The notes beneath the pieces are model-generated. The model was not told where the DNA came from and searched no databases. It saw only the letters and a list, made by a program, of their open reading frames with translations. The position numbers and the translations under genes were made by a program. Positions 40,501 to 53,575 of a stretch of DNA of 64,000 nt are shown here, one piece after another. Within the stretch, counting starts at the first letter, position 1. Each line of letters opens with the position of its first letter. Origin of the DNA: Allacma fusca (taxonomy: Eukaryota; Arthropoda; Collembola; Symphypleona; Sminthuridae); the NCBI GenBank assembly GCA_947179485.1, contig OX359249.1:3720001-3784000 (forward strand), written 5' to 3'.

Positions 40501-43500
40501 TGTGGAATTGGAACCATTTAGTTGAACCATTTTCACATGTTTTCTCAAGACTAAAAATGTGAGCACCTACCTGTCTCCTTATATACGACCGTTCACAATT
40601 TTACCTTTTGTCCGCCTTTGTAAGTCCTCATATGTTCGGTGTAGTCAGAAATCCAACACATACATATCAGACCCTATCAGTCCAAATGTATCCTTTACAC
40701 ACCACATGTAAATAGTGCTCCCACCCGGTCCAGCGTGTCTGACTGTAAGCCGTTGAGGATTCAGGAATCTCACAATTTTACATTTTGTACGCATTTTACA
40801 TGGTGCTTATGTAGGCAGTGTGTCGCAGGGAGCATATGTATCTACATGGACAAGGAGGAACCCTGGGCTTAGTTGATATGTACTGGGATACCTCACAAAG
40901 GGAAGGATCTTGACGGTGGGATGTTTAGATTGCATTGTAGAAAAGTCGTCGGGGCTGAACAAACGAGTACATAGAAATGATCCAGGACGTCGTGGTTTGT
41001 GACAACAAGACAAGAGACTCTTAATTACTACACAGTTGACAATGTGTCTTGACAAAGAAACATGGATAGCTACGACCATTTGAGTACCCACAAAAACCGC
41101 CACGAGAGAATTCAATGTACGAATTCAAATATATGTATACTTCCACATCTTCTCCCATGTCATGCATACTTCCTGGAGTACTCTGAAGTCGCTAGGCAGA
41201 TACGTATGTACCTATGCACGTCCTACCCTTACACGCATTGCTTTCTTTCCAATTACTTTTGCTTTCAGGAAGATCTCTTACTCTAGATTGCTCTCTCATA
41301 CTCTCTTTCTACATCTTCTCTCTCTCTCTCTCCAGGATTTTCAAATAAAAAGTACTTAAAGAGCAATACTGTGAGCCAATCAACGGAGTATTTATGCAGA
41401 CTAACTCAATACGTACGGACAATGTATTTCAGTGGGGAAAAGGAGGGGACGATGGAAGGAGGCAGTGAGAAAAGGAATTAAGATAAGTATTCTGTGTGAG
41501 TACAGCCCCTATCCATACTGTAGCTTCCATGACAGACATCAAGTGAAAGGTACAAACTGAAGACATAGTTAAGGAAAACGGAAAGGGATGTTACCATTGT
41601 CATAAAATGATACTCTCCGAATACAGATGGCCCCAAATATATGCCTTCAATTAACTGGTAATGTCAGTGGCGTTTGGGAACGAAGATCTGAGATTACATG
41701 TTTATGCATGTTTTACGCAGTTAAATTATCCCATAACCGGAAGATGCTTCACATGAAGAGGAGAGGAATAAAAACCGTACACACATCGGACATTTGTTGT
41801 TACAGTTTTAAATTGGGGGAAGCTTTTAAATGTCTAGTGGGCTCAGGCTTGAGCTATCGTGTTTATGTTATTGTGTGAGTCATAAAAGCCGGACTTGGTG
41901 AATTGGAAAAAAATGAGGATCCGATGTAGTATTTTAAATTCCAAATTATTTATGGTGATGAGCGGAGAGAGTCAAGTGAAACTGTAGAGGAATAAGGCTT
42001 ATCTGTTCATATTGATCAGGAATGTGGAACATCATGGAAAAAAAATTAATTTCTTGTGAATCACAACAAGTTCATAAATACGGCTCGGCTATATGGAGTG
42101 TCTTGCTCGCATGTCATTTAGCTAGTTGTTGACAGACACTGAACGGTAGTTGTCTGCATATGTCTTGGACGGACGGCGTCTTCTATGAAATGAATAAAAA
42201 AACACAATCGTACATTGTATATTAAAGACTCGGAGTGAGTAAGCTGATCGTTGGTCTCTCAGCTCCTTTGCTCTCCTTCCATTCCCCTTCCTTGGACTTC
42301 CATATTATGTTCCCTCTCTCGTTAGATTTTGACAAGGAAATTCCAGTTTTTGCTCAACAACTTATTGCTAATAGCGGGAGGACAAGGAGGGACGTTAATG
42401 AACCCAGATTTGATTACGACAAGATTAACATCTACAATTGATTTAATTGTACATAAAATATGGACCTGGGCATGAGTTTTTTTCCCCCTGTAGACACAAA
42501 CTATATGTATACAAATCCAAAACCATCAAAGTAAATCTTGCCTCTGCACTGCCAGCCGAGAGATAACTTTAAATTTTACAACATTTTCAATTCTAACTTG
42601 ATTTTATGAGGACAAATGCCAAGTAATCCTTAGACCACATTCGTGTCTCCTGCAATTTAAATCCTCCATGATTACCCATGGTTATTTCCTATCCTCTCAA
42701 CAACTTGCTCACTTATTCACAAAATACGACCTTCGCGTTTCTTTTTACATCCTAACCTCCATTTCAACCAAATATTTAAATTCAAATCCGGATCAAACCA
42801 TTTGCTTCTCTCTCCATTGTGCTCTAAAAACCAAAATATAATGTAGATGCATTCTATTATGTACATCATCCGCTCAGGTGTGTATTTTTATGTAAGGGCT
42901 AAACTACAAAATCGAACACAACCAGAAAATAAGGCAAATAAATGGGAATGTCTCAAAATTTTCAAACAAATAGCACTTCATTTATACCTCTCATTTGTTC
43001 CTTATAATTATGTAAGATAACACATCTCCTGTGCATTATTAGTCTGTGTGTAAATTATAGTCATTGCCGGAAAAACGGTCTCAGTAATGAGAACTGGTTG
43101 CTTTCATGGATTATTACTTTACGTAAGTATTTCCTGGAATTAACTCTCCCAATTAGATATCAAACTAATGAGCTTGCTAATGATGAGGGGAGTATTATGT
43201 TACTGTACAGACTACATGGAGTATATGAATTTTTTAAGGTATTTGCTGTGGAATTTAAAGTTGCTTTCATGTTGTTGTTGTCGTATTTTGGTACGAAACC
43301 TGTCAATGGACAAGGGAATCTTAGGCTAACACGAGAGCTGACTGTCTGCTAAAAATTGTTGTACAAGGCTCAGGGGACGTAAACAAGCTAAAATATTGAA
43401 ATGTAGCCGGACATCTATAAATTTAAAGAGTCTAGACAGTCCAAGGGGTAAGTGTCGAGTAGAGACCACGACGTTGTGGACAATGTGACCAAAAGTGCAA

Positions 43501-46500
43501 CTTGACACTACTGTGCGGTTGACAAAGAACAAGCCAAAATAATAGGAAAAAAAATCCTTTCAATGAGATTCCGACTGGACTTAACTCATCGCATAGTAAG
43601 TAGTTATAGGAGTTTCTATGAATTCTTCTGTGTACAGTGTCCACAGAATTTTTTCCTGCATATAGGAGTACCTGAAAGGAGTAGAGAGAAAACCCATCCC
43701 ACGCGACGGCAAAAAACAATAAACACACCTGCATAGCTCACAACAGCGATGAAAGACTCATATAATTCAAATAAAATAATATTTGCACACAATAAGGCTA
43801 GCGAAAATTGGTGAAATGCAAAAAAAAAAAATCTCGTGGAGGATAATAGTGTAAACACTGTTGTTTAGATAGACTGACGGGTTTTCCCACTTGGAATTCA
43901 TGGACGCTATGGACACTGCAGGTTAAAAATGCATGGTTGATGATGTAGTTTTACTATTACCAGCCGTCTCCAACTAACCATGACTCAATGGACTCTGAGC
44001 AAACAAATGACAATTTCTAATGCACATACTGAGAGACTACACCTGTGGCGAATCCCACTTATATTCCCCTGGGAACAACTAATGACAAATGCATTGGAAG
44101 TTGTACGATAAGGGAATGGAAGATTTACTGGAGAGGACAAGTCGGTGAGAAATAAGAAAAATCAAGGGTATTTTATTACCACACTCCACTTAAATAATAT
44201 CTTCTTTTGGTTATTTTCTTCGTGCCGCACCTCCCTCACAGAGTCAACTAAAACTTCAGACAGTTCAAGTTGGAAAGGAGAAAATTATGAAAAGTCTAAA
44301 TAATGAGATGATAGTACCAACTAAACCTTCCAAGTACTTTTGAGAGAGTCTCACAGGGACAAGCTCCATAAAAATATCAATGGAGTATTGCCTGTCATAT
44401 TTTTCACATTTAAGAGCCAAATATGCACAGCCCTCTTGATGGTTCTCACACAGATGGTGAGCTTGTCACTTTGGCTTTTTGAATTCAGTCATCGATTTCA
44501 ACTTTACTCCTTTTTGAACCTCATTTTCACTCCTAATTCCCTCATAGTCTTTGAAATCTTGTTACTCGTGACGCTCAGCCCAACCGTTCCCACCACACTG
44601 TAGCCTTAGTTCTCAAGTTGACCATAACTCGTCGGCCTTGCCGGGATCATCGGGGTATTGTAGATAATTTGAGCGAATATTTCAGTCCATGCAAAGGAGG
44701 ATCGTTTCAGGTGTCGTAACTATTCTGGAGGTCAAGGGCTATGTGAGGAAAGTGGATCGGATTGGGTAATGAGTTGGGAAGTTCCTTCACAAAAGGGAAA
44801 TTGTTACATGACCATTCGCTAAGGAGGTATCCTCCGTAGTCCCGAAACATTACTATGTATCCGTCGATTCGTATTTCACATGAGTGTATCATGTATATGT
44901 AATTATGCACTTACAATTAGACTTATGTGTTGTACCTGAACTCATAGTACTCAAGTCTCAGAATATTTGCCGATTGAGTTGTGTTGCCGGGGCCGATCGG
45001 CATTCTCAAGCCGAATATGATTTGAGTAATGATGATGAGGAATGGCGTCCCATGGAAAAACTTCTCGCACAACTTCGTCACCTTCTCAAACTTGTCCATA
45101 ATTTATCGCTCATTTGACCAACACATCATTATTATTCCTATTAACCTGCCGTCGTCTCCTGTGTATCCTCTCGTCGATACGTGCGGAAAAAAGGCAATCA
45201 TAAAGCCTAAACACGTTTCCTGTTACCTTATGTAAGCATACATGCATACATCCAACAATCATCGAAGAAACTCGCAAGGACTCATGTCTACTCACACCGC
45301 CTTCCTTGAGCAGATAGGCACCCCATCATGCTTCCACACATTTGCATACATTAGCTCCAGAAGACCATAAAAGCTAAACGAAGGACCGCCGAATCTCCTA
45401 TATTGATATATTCCTGTTAAAAAAAAAGTTTTAAAAACTACAAAAAAAATCCTCACAAGGAAAGATTCGAGTAGATGTGAACAAGAGGGAAAAATCAATT
45501 GGGGAAGAGTCATTGTCCAATTATTGAAATTCATCGTTGTCGATCATGAAATGAGGAATTCCAATGGGGAAAATTTCAATGCAGCCCTTGTGACAAAACG
45601 GGAATCTTGGACATATCTAGACACGAAAAATCTCTACCAACTGGTTTATCTCCTCTTGAAATACAATAAGGGAAATTGGCGTGGGCGGTTCGAGTCTGAT
45701 AAAAACTTGATGCTGAGGTTTTCACAATTAATATCCCTGTCAAATATTGGCACTGGCTTCGAAAACCCCCAGTATTTTGCACCAGATCCTATTCGTATTG
45801 GGAATTCCTCAGCCTATTCCTGGTGTCGCCATAATTACGCCGCAGTTCTTTCCTCTTCTGCTTTTACGCAGTCTTCCTAATTTCTTTTCCAATGCCCTCA
45901 AAATGGGATTTTCCCTTGTAATATTTGGGATTAAGTCATTTCAATCCATTGACATTACCTGAATAATTAACTGAATTAAATATGACTATTTACGGAACAC
46001 TCCCTAACCTAACATCACTGTCAAATATTTTGGGATGCTATAATTGACTTTGCTAATTGCATTTACAAGTACATATGCACTAGCATGCATTTAATTGCCC
46101 ATGCATAAATGTTTACCTATTGATATAACTGCTTTTTTTGGGCAAATAGCAAACACAGCAGCATTCACTGGAGTATGTACTATCCAACATTTTACGTATA
46201 ATACATTATAATTACATATAAAGGGAAACAGGAATACTGGCTTCCGTTGATTTTGTGGAGATGCTCGTTAATTTATTTATTCAGTTGATGTCAGTATGAT
46301 CTACCTTAATTATCATTTAGTAAAAATAAAAGTGACTTGTAACTGTTCCAAATAGAAGCACGTAAATGTCCAGAGGGCAGCACAATGTTGTAAAGATGTT
46401 TAAGAAAACAAGGAGTACAAAAGTTCCACTCCCCACACATGTATAGATGTACGTACATAAGAGGAAATAATTTTCTTGTACTACATTTCCAGATTTCCAG

Positions 46501-47137
46501 TTTATTAGCAGAACTTCAGTTGAAATTAGATGCTCTGAGTTACAAGATGATTACAGACAGATGTAATGGTAGGTTCAAAACTGCATCGCTTGTTAAATCG
46601 CTTTTCCCTGATTGTGAGTGACCATTAGTCGAAGCCGTGAGATGTTAGAATTGCATGGTAGGATGGAAAAATTAATCCTGAGTTGCGTATATGCAATTGG
46701 AAGTACCATACAATTGGGACTGTAACGGGTTATAAATATACAAACTGACAATGAGCGTACTTGCCTGCTCTGGGAGACAAGAAGATTAGAGTGATATTTG
46801 GAGAAACAGGGTTTTAACAAATTCAAAACATGGAGATTTAGACGACGATAGCCATGGAAAGGAGGGTTCGGTAAGTTGCTTACTTACAAGTGTTTGAGTT
46901 TGTTAAAAGGCAAAGATAATGATGGTTCGGTAAATGAACACGTTGCAAATGGCCTGATTGTTTGTTATCAAGTGCGAATGAGAATCTCTTCATTGACTTT
47001 CTGTTGACTTGACAGCTTTAATTATATGATCCTTTTATGGAGAGCGAGTTAGGGAACTATCGGAAACAACTTGAAATTCTGCTTCTATTTTTTTTAATAA
47101 TTTTCACCGCGTCCCTCTCTCTCTCTCACCATGTCGT

Positions 47138-47177
47138 GTGCTCAGCAGTGATGCTCATTCGAATTCCCACTACTCTA
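47138..47177 (+). repeat. Left end of hAT element: target duplication, TIR and subterminal motif
   Basis: The order is GTGCTCAG (duplicated target), then CAGTGATGCTCA (TIR), then a 10-bp block TTCGAATTCC, then CACTACTCTA. The right end has TIR and CACTACTCTA directly adjacent, so the left end carries a 10-bp insertion, or the right end a deletion, between two blocks that otherwise match. Confidence 0.88.
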
Positions 47178-48544
47178 AAATACGCTACGTAGAAATGCGC
47201 CAGTTACACCTGCCGTTACTACTACAAAATTCAGATGTGACAGTGTAAACCACTACCTCTAATTACAACACATTTATATTTACGCAAAACACTACCCACT
47301 ACCACCACCAGTACTTTTGTTGGCGCCTACCTAACCACTACCGAAACACTACTCTAAAAAATTTATATTCGCCACCCACTACTCTACACTTGGCTAACGC
47401 AAGATGTTGGAATTTTAAAAGTAGTTTTTAATAAAACGTTAGAACCATACAAAATTAACACTAAACATGTAGTACCTCTCCATCCATTTCAGATTACAAA
47501 ATGCCTCAGAAATTATTTCATTACCAGCATTTGCTAACAGACCGAGCAGCCCTTCATATGTCAAAACAGCCAATTACCACCGGTCTGTCCGGTGCTACTC
47601 TAAAACTGGTTATGGAAGTACTAATACTATCTATGAGAGAAAGGGAGGCTTGTTGAATTTTCCCTATAAGGCTGGACGTATATTAAATTCAAAAATTTAC
47701 TCGAAAGCGAGGATTCGTAATCTACCTTTGAAATTGGTTTTCTGAATTTTTCTCTTTAATGCCCGGCTTCGGCTGATCAAACTTTCTTTGGATCGTCCAT
47801 AAATACCCTGAATTTCGAGAATGTCCTTCATTGTTCGTTTGTTTTTGGGTTTCTTCAGCAATACCGTTTGATTTGAGCAGAGTTCAACTGTTATATTTGG
47901 CACTGGACAGTCCGTTGCCACTTTCTTACACCTTTTGTCCATATCGATAGCTTCTAGCTTCCAACTATGGAAATAAATTTCTGAACTGACACTAATAAGC
48001 GGAAATTCCAAACGATACCTAATCACCTAATGCGTGGTACACAGCAAAGGTACTATACTATCAGTTTATTTTTACGAATGAATTTCCATGGGTGAAATTC
48101 TCATAAATTCCGGTGATACTGATGCTGGTAGACGGTAGACTAGAGTCAGAATAGATAACATCCGGGGGCACCAATATAATTACTTCGAAAATATTTTACG
48201 CGCGCTTAAGCTTAGGCATAACATTTAATATTACATAACTGGTGCGTTTCACTCTTTCACTTGAGGAAGTAATGGTTACTGCGTTAGCACTACTTATGTA
48301 TGAAATACTGATGCCTATACCTCTACTCTATTGCCACTGCAATAATTTGACGGAACTACAATGTGCTATTTTAATAAGTACAGCAACCCGCTACCTCTAC
48401 CTACCACTACTCCTAGAAGAAACTATCTCAGTGCAGTGCTACTCTACCAATAACTACTTAATATATGTACTTATTAGAAATACTCTACACTTTACCACTA
48501 TTCCACTACCACTACGGAAAAGTAGAGTAGTGTGAGCATCACTG
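47146..48544. mobile_element. Non-autonomous hAT-type DNA transposon, 1399 bp
   Basis: The ends are perfect 12-bp inverted repeats, CAGTGATGCTCA (47146-47157) and its complement (48533-48544). They are flanked on both sides by the identical octamer GTGCTCAG (47138-47145 and 48545-48552). An 8-bp target-site duplication with CAG(T/A)G-type termini is the signature of the hAT superfamily. Both subterminal regions are crowded with CACTAC/CTACTCTA motifs, including CACTACTCTA at 47168, 47347 and 47377 and its complement at 48523-48532. Such motif arrays are typical transposase-binding regions. The element is too short for a full hAT transposase (normally about 600 residues) and I see no hATC dimerisation domain, so it should need a transposase in trans. 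The exact duplication suggests a fairly recent insertion. Confidence 0.88.
47697..48026 (-). CDS. Unidentified open frame inside the hAT element
   Basis: About 109 codons are open; the first ATG is at 47942-47940. From there the frame reads MDKRCKKVATDCPVPNITVE and onward through a Lys/Arg-rich segment (KKPKNKRTMKDILEIQG, then SRSRALKRKIQ). A usable donor, CAAAG/GTAGAT, follows at 47726/47725, so the frame may be an exon rather than a whole protein. I do not recognise a BED finger, DDE motif or hATC domain. It may be a remnant of the transposase N-terminus, a captured host exon, or chance. It starts and ends inside the element, so it would move with it. Confidence 0.35.
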   Translation of the reverse strand: MIRYRLEFPLISVSSEIYFHSWKLEAIDMDKRCKKVATDCPVPNITVELCSNQTVLLKKPKNKRTMKDILEIQGIYGRSKESLISRSRALKRKIQKTNFKGRLRILAFE

Positions 48545-48552
48545 GTGCTCAG
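48523..48552 (-). repeat. Right end of hAT element: subterminal motif, TIR and target duplication
   Basis: Read on the minus strand from 48544, CAGTGATGCTCA is followed immediately by CACTACTCTA, mirroring the left end without its 10-bp spacer. GTGCTCAG at 48545-48552 repeats the octamer before the left TIR. Confidence 0.88.
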
Positions 48553-50807
48553 CATTAGAAGCCACTGCTGGACGAGATGTTCTCATCTGGCCTCTCTCTT
48601 ATTCTTTCTGTCTCACACGCAAATGCCGCACACACGGTTGGAGGCTTTGAGAGAGTAGTAGTACGGAAGGGGCACTACTACGTGCATGTGTTTGTATGTA
48701 AATATCATGTGTGGTAGTAAGTAATTGATTGTGCTTGGGAAATGTAATTTTCTTTTCGAGTAAAAAAAAATTCTAATTAAAATGCAAGTCAGACAGTCTC
48801 CACTGAAATTACGGCATTAATTTAAATTTTCAATGGTTATTTGCTTGCTTGGCAAATCTTAATTTCATTCCCGCAAAACCAATCAATGCAATCATCCGAG
48901 CGAGCCACAACGAATGTATATGAGGGAACTTATTTGCTCACTTTTTAGGGTTTGCATCTATGTATATGCCGTTATATGTAGGAAGTTTGTTGTAGGGAAG
49001 GACCGCATTACTCTTGCTCATTTCCTACCATTAATCATGTACTATATACTACCAGCATCAATAATTAATTAAGTTTTCCCTATTTGTCCGCACTTCGTAA
49101 TTAAGGCTTGAATTACATTTCCAATAGTTCACTCGAAGAGCTGGGGGAAAGTTGACCATTACCCCTGATTTGACACAAGCCCTTTTTATTTTTACACTTG
49201 CAATCAGTCAGTACTAAAAGCCAGATAGCAGCTTTATTGTTTATAATAGTTTCAAAACTCTTAATGGTTTCTTGTCATAAATCATTCCGTAGCCTTGTAT
49301 AGGCAGGAATTTCATTCCAGAGGGGCAGACCACCACATCATTCTGCATCTGTATCAGCTTAATATGCAAAATTCCAAAATCCAGTTTCATAACTATCCCA
49401 GTCCACACTGTGGAGAAATTAAAAGCTGAGTACCTGTGCGATGGGAAGATTAATGTGAGATGCATAGGTGAGTAACGGCGACGTATTGGAATGCAGAGTG
49501 TGAATAAGCTAAAATTCTTATAACAATTCTTCTAATTAAATTTCCATGTTAGGGAGGTAGGAACGCACGATAAGAAAATTGCCACTCTCAATATTTTATT
49601 ACAGTCGACAGGTAAAAGTTGAAAATGTCATCTAGGGACGAAAAACAGAGTGCACATTTTTAAATGGACGCTCTTCTTATTCTCCACTTACATTTTCTAG
49701 TGGGAAGGTAAATCATGTAACAGTCCATTGCTTTGATTCAAGTCACAAGTGCAGGATCTAATTTACGTGCAGTTTCTCATAAAACTAGTGAAATTGACTC
49801 CTTCTAATGTTTGCTTGATGCAAATATTCTTTTCAAATATCTCACATGCCCACATTCCAACTGCCAAGTATTACCTGCTTGACCGACCGTGTGAGAGTAA
49901 TTTACTGGGTGATTCTGCATGGACTCACACAGTCATATATTTGTTATCATTATGTGCATTTGCACTCATTGTCAGCACCATGAGCAAAATTCACTTGCGG
50001 CACCAAAGGAGCAGTCACGCTGTGAGCTGTCAGGCTATGAGTGATAGACAATAAACCGAACCGTATTTTAATGAAATGCTCATCTAGTTCCACAAAGTAA
50101 ACTTCGTTAGAGACCAGGGGGACGTAACATGAAATGCAACATGAGAGTAGTATTGAGGGTTGTTACAAAAGCTACAAGTTGGCCTCACAATTCCTATCAG
50201 CAGATTTGATGCATGGATGATGAGCAAATATGCAACATCGACTAAAATCTGATACTCTTACAGTATTAAAAGCGAATGTTTGCATACTTCAAACTACATC
50301 CCTGCATACGGATATGCTCGGGTTCTTTGAATTTTGATGATTATTTGTAAAACACCGAGGTTGGTGTTAAGGGAAACTGTAACTCTACTCTGTAGCACAA
50401 CTCAGTAAAAGCATAAACGCGGTCTGCTAATCGTTACAAGAAATTGTGAACATTTACAGAACCGTAGTATTACGTAAGGATAATTGGTTTTGCTAAAAAT
50501 TCTTTTGCTACAGTGCCATCGCACTAGACAAAAATTCGTTGCAAGAATATCATCTATGGCAAAGTAATTACAATGCATTTACAATGTTCTTCTAATTATT
50601 ATTGGCTAAATTGTAGGATTAAATTATGGTGGTTTAAGAGGCATACATAACATTCGTGCACTGTATTCTCTTTTGCTTCAGAGATGTATATTTGTTTCTT
50701 AGACAATACTAAACTGCAATAGATACCCAAAAGTATTTAATATTTTAATCAAAAAATAGATATTCTTTCCTTTTACTGCGTACACCAATAAATAATAGCC
50801 TAATATA

Positions 50808-50872
50808 AAGATTCCTGTTGTAAGGTGAGTTTACTAAGCTGCACAGTAAACTCCCCTCACAACATGAATCTT
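50808..50872. other. Hairpin with 28-bp stem, microRNA-precursor-like
   Basis: The arm at 50808-50835 and the arm at 50845-50872 are complementary over 28 positions with 3 mismatches, around a 9-nt loop (AAGCTGCAC). The size and loop are compatible with a microRNA precursor on either strand. I do not match either arm to a conserved arthropod microRNA known to me. It could instead be a tiny palindromic transposon remnant, but no obvious target duplication is visible next to it. Confidence 0.55.
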
Positions 50873-53569
50873 CAATGTCGGTTATACTAATTCGAAGAAG
50901 GAAAAATGTAATTTTCTATAGTTTACTATAAAATAGTGTCAATTGTAATAGCTTTATTTAGGTATATATCTTCAAAATAACTGAATATCTTTATCTTTAA
51001 AAGACTTAGCAAGAGACTTCATAATTTGTAATTGCTGTCTATAATAATTAGTAGGTGATAACTGAATTGTCTAGTCGTTTACAAGCCATAGTACGTAGTT
51101 TGTGCACGTATGTTCACGCCTGTTGTATTTAATTAAGATAGACATGGCATGCTCACTGTAAGAATATTAGTAGTTGGAAGTTGGAATGAATGCTGTACAG
51201 TCATGTAATTGCCTTGTTGATGAGGTCTCTTCACGACTCGAAAACAAATTGTCAGTTTGTGGATTACAAATTCAGTATTAATCATGAAAAGAAGTACGGT
51301 CATTTGAGGTGTCTTAAGCTCGTTAAAATTTGTCAAACAGCTTTTAACATATACGGAAAACTAATTTAAGAGGAAATGATATGACGACAGTGCCCGGTAT
51401 GGAAATTAAAGAAATTGTAGACATGCTTGTACGTACTTAACATACTTGATAGTTGCGGATATTATTGACATTCACCGATTCCTAAACGCTATAATATCGT
51501 ACCGTTAAGTGCATAAGTAGTTGTACCTAATTACAATATTTATTAGTAGCACATTTTCGCCGTTGCAGCCAAAGTCAGTCTATAAAATTACAAAAAATCT
51601 ACAGTTCACATCAATTTCGAAAAATGTTTGATTTTCCGAAACAACTTTTAAGTCGTTACATATACTAGAAGTACGGAAACACATTTAGTTTTCATTATAA
51701 CTTTCACGCTCGTTCAGTTACAAATGTATTGGATCTCATCCACATCTTATTATGTACTATTTCTATATTTATTACAGCTTGTGTTCTGTTCATGCCAAAC
51801 CCCATTCACATATCACAACAAATATGTTGCTTTGTCCCCACATTGCGTCAGAGCAGTTTATAAATATTCATGTAATAAATATTCTCAACTTACTCTTATG
51901 GATTACCATGAACACTGAATAACCATCAGAAGTACATTGATTTAACTACAATCCAGTAATAACACAAAAGGGCTTTACTTAAGTACTTTCCTGACTACCT
52001 ACTGCTTTAAGAAGATTAAACGCGGATTCAAACGATTTTTTCATCCGCACTGTTCTCTGCTACATCTATTGATCGAATACAAAATAAGTCCAAATATTCC
52101 ATGATTGAAAGCAATTCAAAGAATTGACCCTACTACAAGGAATGGCGGAAAGCATTGGATTTACAAATTTTGAAAAAAGGGTTCAATTTTGACTTACAAT
52201 TTATGAACTTAGATCGAAGTAACTAGCGACTGGCGAGCAAAGTATTGTTTTGCAGACAAGTTTTCCGAACTAAAGTTAGCCCAATCATACTGATAATTCT
52301 CATGCTAATATTCCACAGGATTACAACTAGAGACACACTTAAGAAATCGATTACATACATTCGTAGTACGCCAAACTAAAATATTTAGTTAGAATCAGAA
52401 ACGTAGTGGATGCGCGATTACAACTCGAGTTCAAAAAATAACTAACTAGCATCAACTTTGCGACTCAAACAGATCATGCCCTGCTAGCTTTGGAAACAAT
52501 ATTTTCTCCTCTTAACTACACATGAAAATTTAGTAACGTTTTAAGAGGGATTCGAAAATTTCTGAATTATCACTGCGATTCAAGATTTTTACAACATGTT
52601 AAGACAGAATTAAATAAATTCGTCAAATAAAACAAAAGTACTGAAAGCAACACAAAGCATTTTCTTCATTGAAGATTAGTGTATCCTCGTGTTTGCACAT
52701 TTACCGTTCATCAAAAATGTACTTCCACGACTTGAAGTAATCTGAAGAACCCTGGAATCGTAATATTTTTGCATAACCAAGCATGTATATGCAGTATCAA
52801 GGTAACGAATCCAGCGCAAACAAATATTTGCAAGGACAATTTTCTGGGACTACAAGGGGAAAAATAAAAAAATAACAGCGTTTAATAATTGTTAATATGA
52901 TATCAACGTATTCTGTAACACGATTTTAGGTATACAAATATCGATCCTTATTACAGTTACTCAGTTGAATAGTTGCTCTTTGGCACTCACAGTAATAAAG
53001 ATAGACAAACCTATCAATCGTAACGGATATATTGAAAATTTAATTTCTATATAGTAAGCATGTCTATAGAATTATTTTTTTCAATTTATTCCATTGGTTA
53101 ATATACGTTTAACCAAGTGAAATCCACAAATAACTAGATTAAGTACATTCAGATGATACGAAATCAGAACATTTTGCTAACATATTAAAATTAGACGCTT
53201 ATAATAATTTCTCCATTGTTCTAATTCCCATAAGTCTCATAACTTGCGTTAGCAATACTTTATCATTTCCGTTCCTCGTATCGATGATTTTTGGTGCAAA
53301 AAAAATAAAAAAAATCACAAGAATTTTTCCCTAACACAATTTAAGCAAACTTAAGGAGTGGCGTTGTGGCGTACTCATTCTCAGGCCCGTCACAATTTCC
53401 AGACAAAGTTCTTTCTTTTCCTTATATACTAAGCTCTCCATCGATTTCTAAAAACGCTCCATGGCGATGTGACGATAAAATATTAATTATACTTAACTAA
53501 TGTACCTACATGAGATGTATTTCACACACCGAAAATAATCAATACATTGTATGTTGTATCCCAGTTCTA

Positions 53570-53575
53570 TTTAAT
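53570..53575 (-). terminator. Candidate RNF11 polyadenylation signal (ATTAAA)
   Basis: This is the nearest common poly(A) hexamer variant on the minus strand clear of the stop codon, about 650 nt beyond it. A canonical AATAAA on the same strand occurs only at 53090-53085. Either could end the RNF11 transcript; the 3' UTR length is therefore unknown. Confidence 0.2.

Larger units (their letters stand above)
24000..47137. other. Block with no supported gene; long GA/CT tracts absent
   Basis: AT-rich unique-looking sequence. Apart from the candidate splice-site pair near 37.4 kb, a weaker minus-strand exon-like set at 33.47-33.84 kb and the possible transposon end at 36.06 kb, I see nothing that can be assigned. 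A CT run of about 16 bp near 41.3 kb is the longest dinucleotide tract. Confidence 0.45.

Noticed and set aside
45524-45880. 118-codon plus-strand frame
   Set aside because: Composition is plausible, but there is no recognised domain, no convincing acceptor before it and no continuation; left unannotated.
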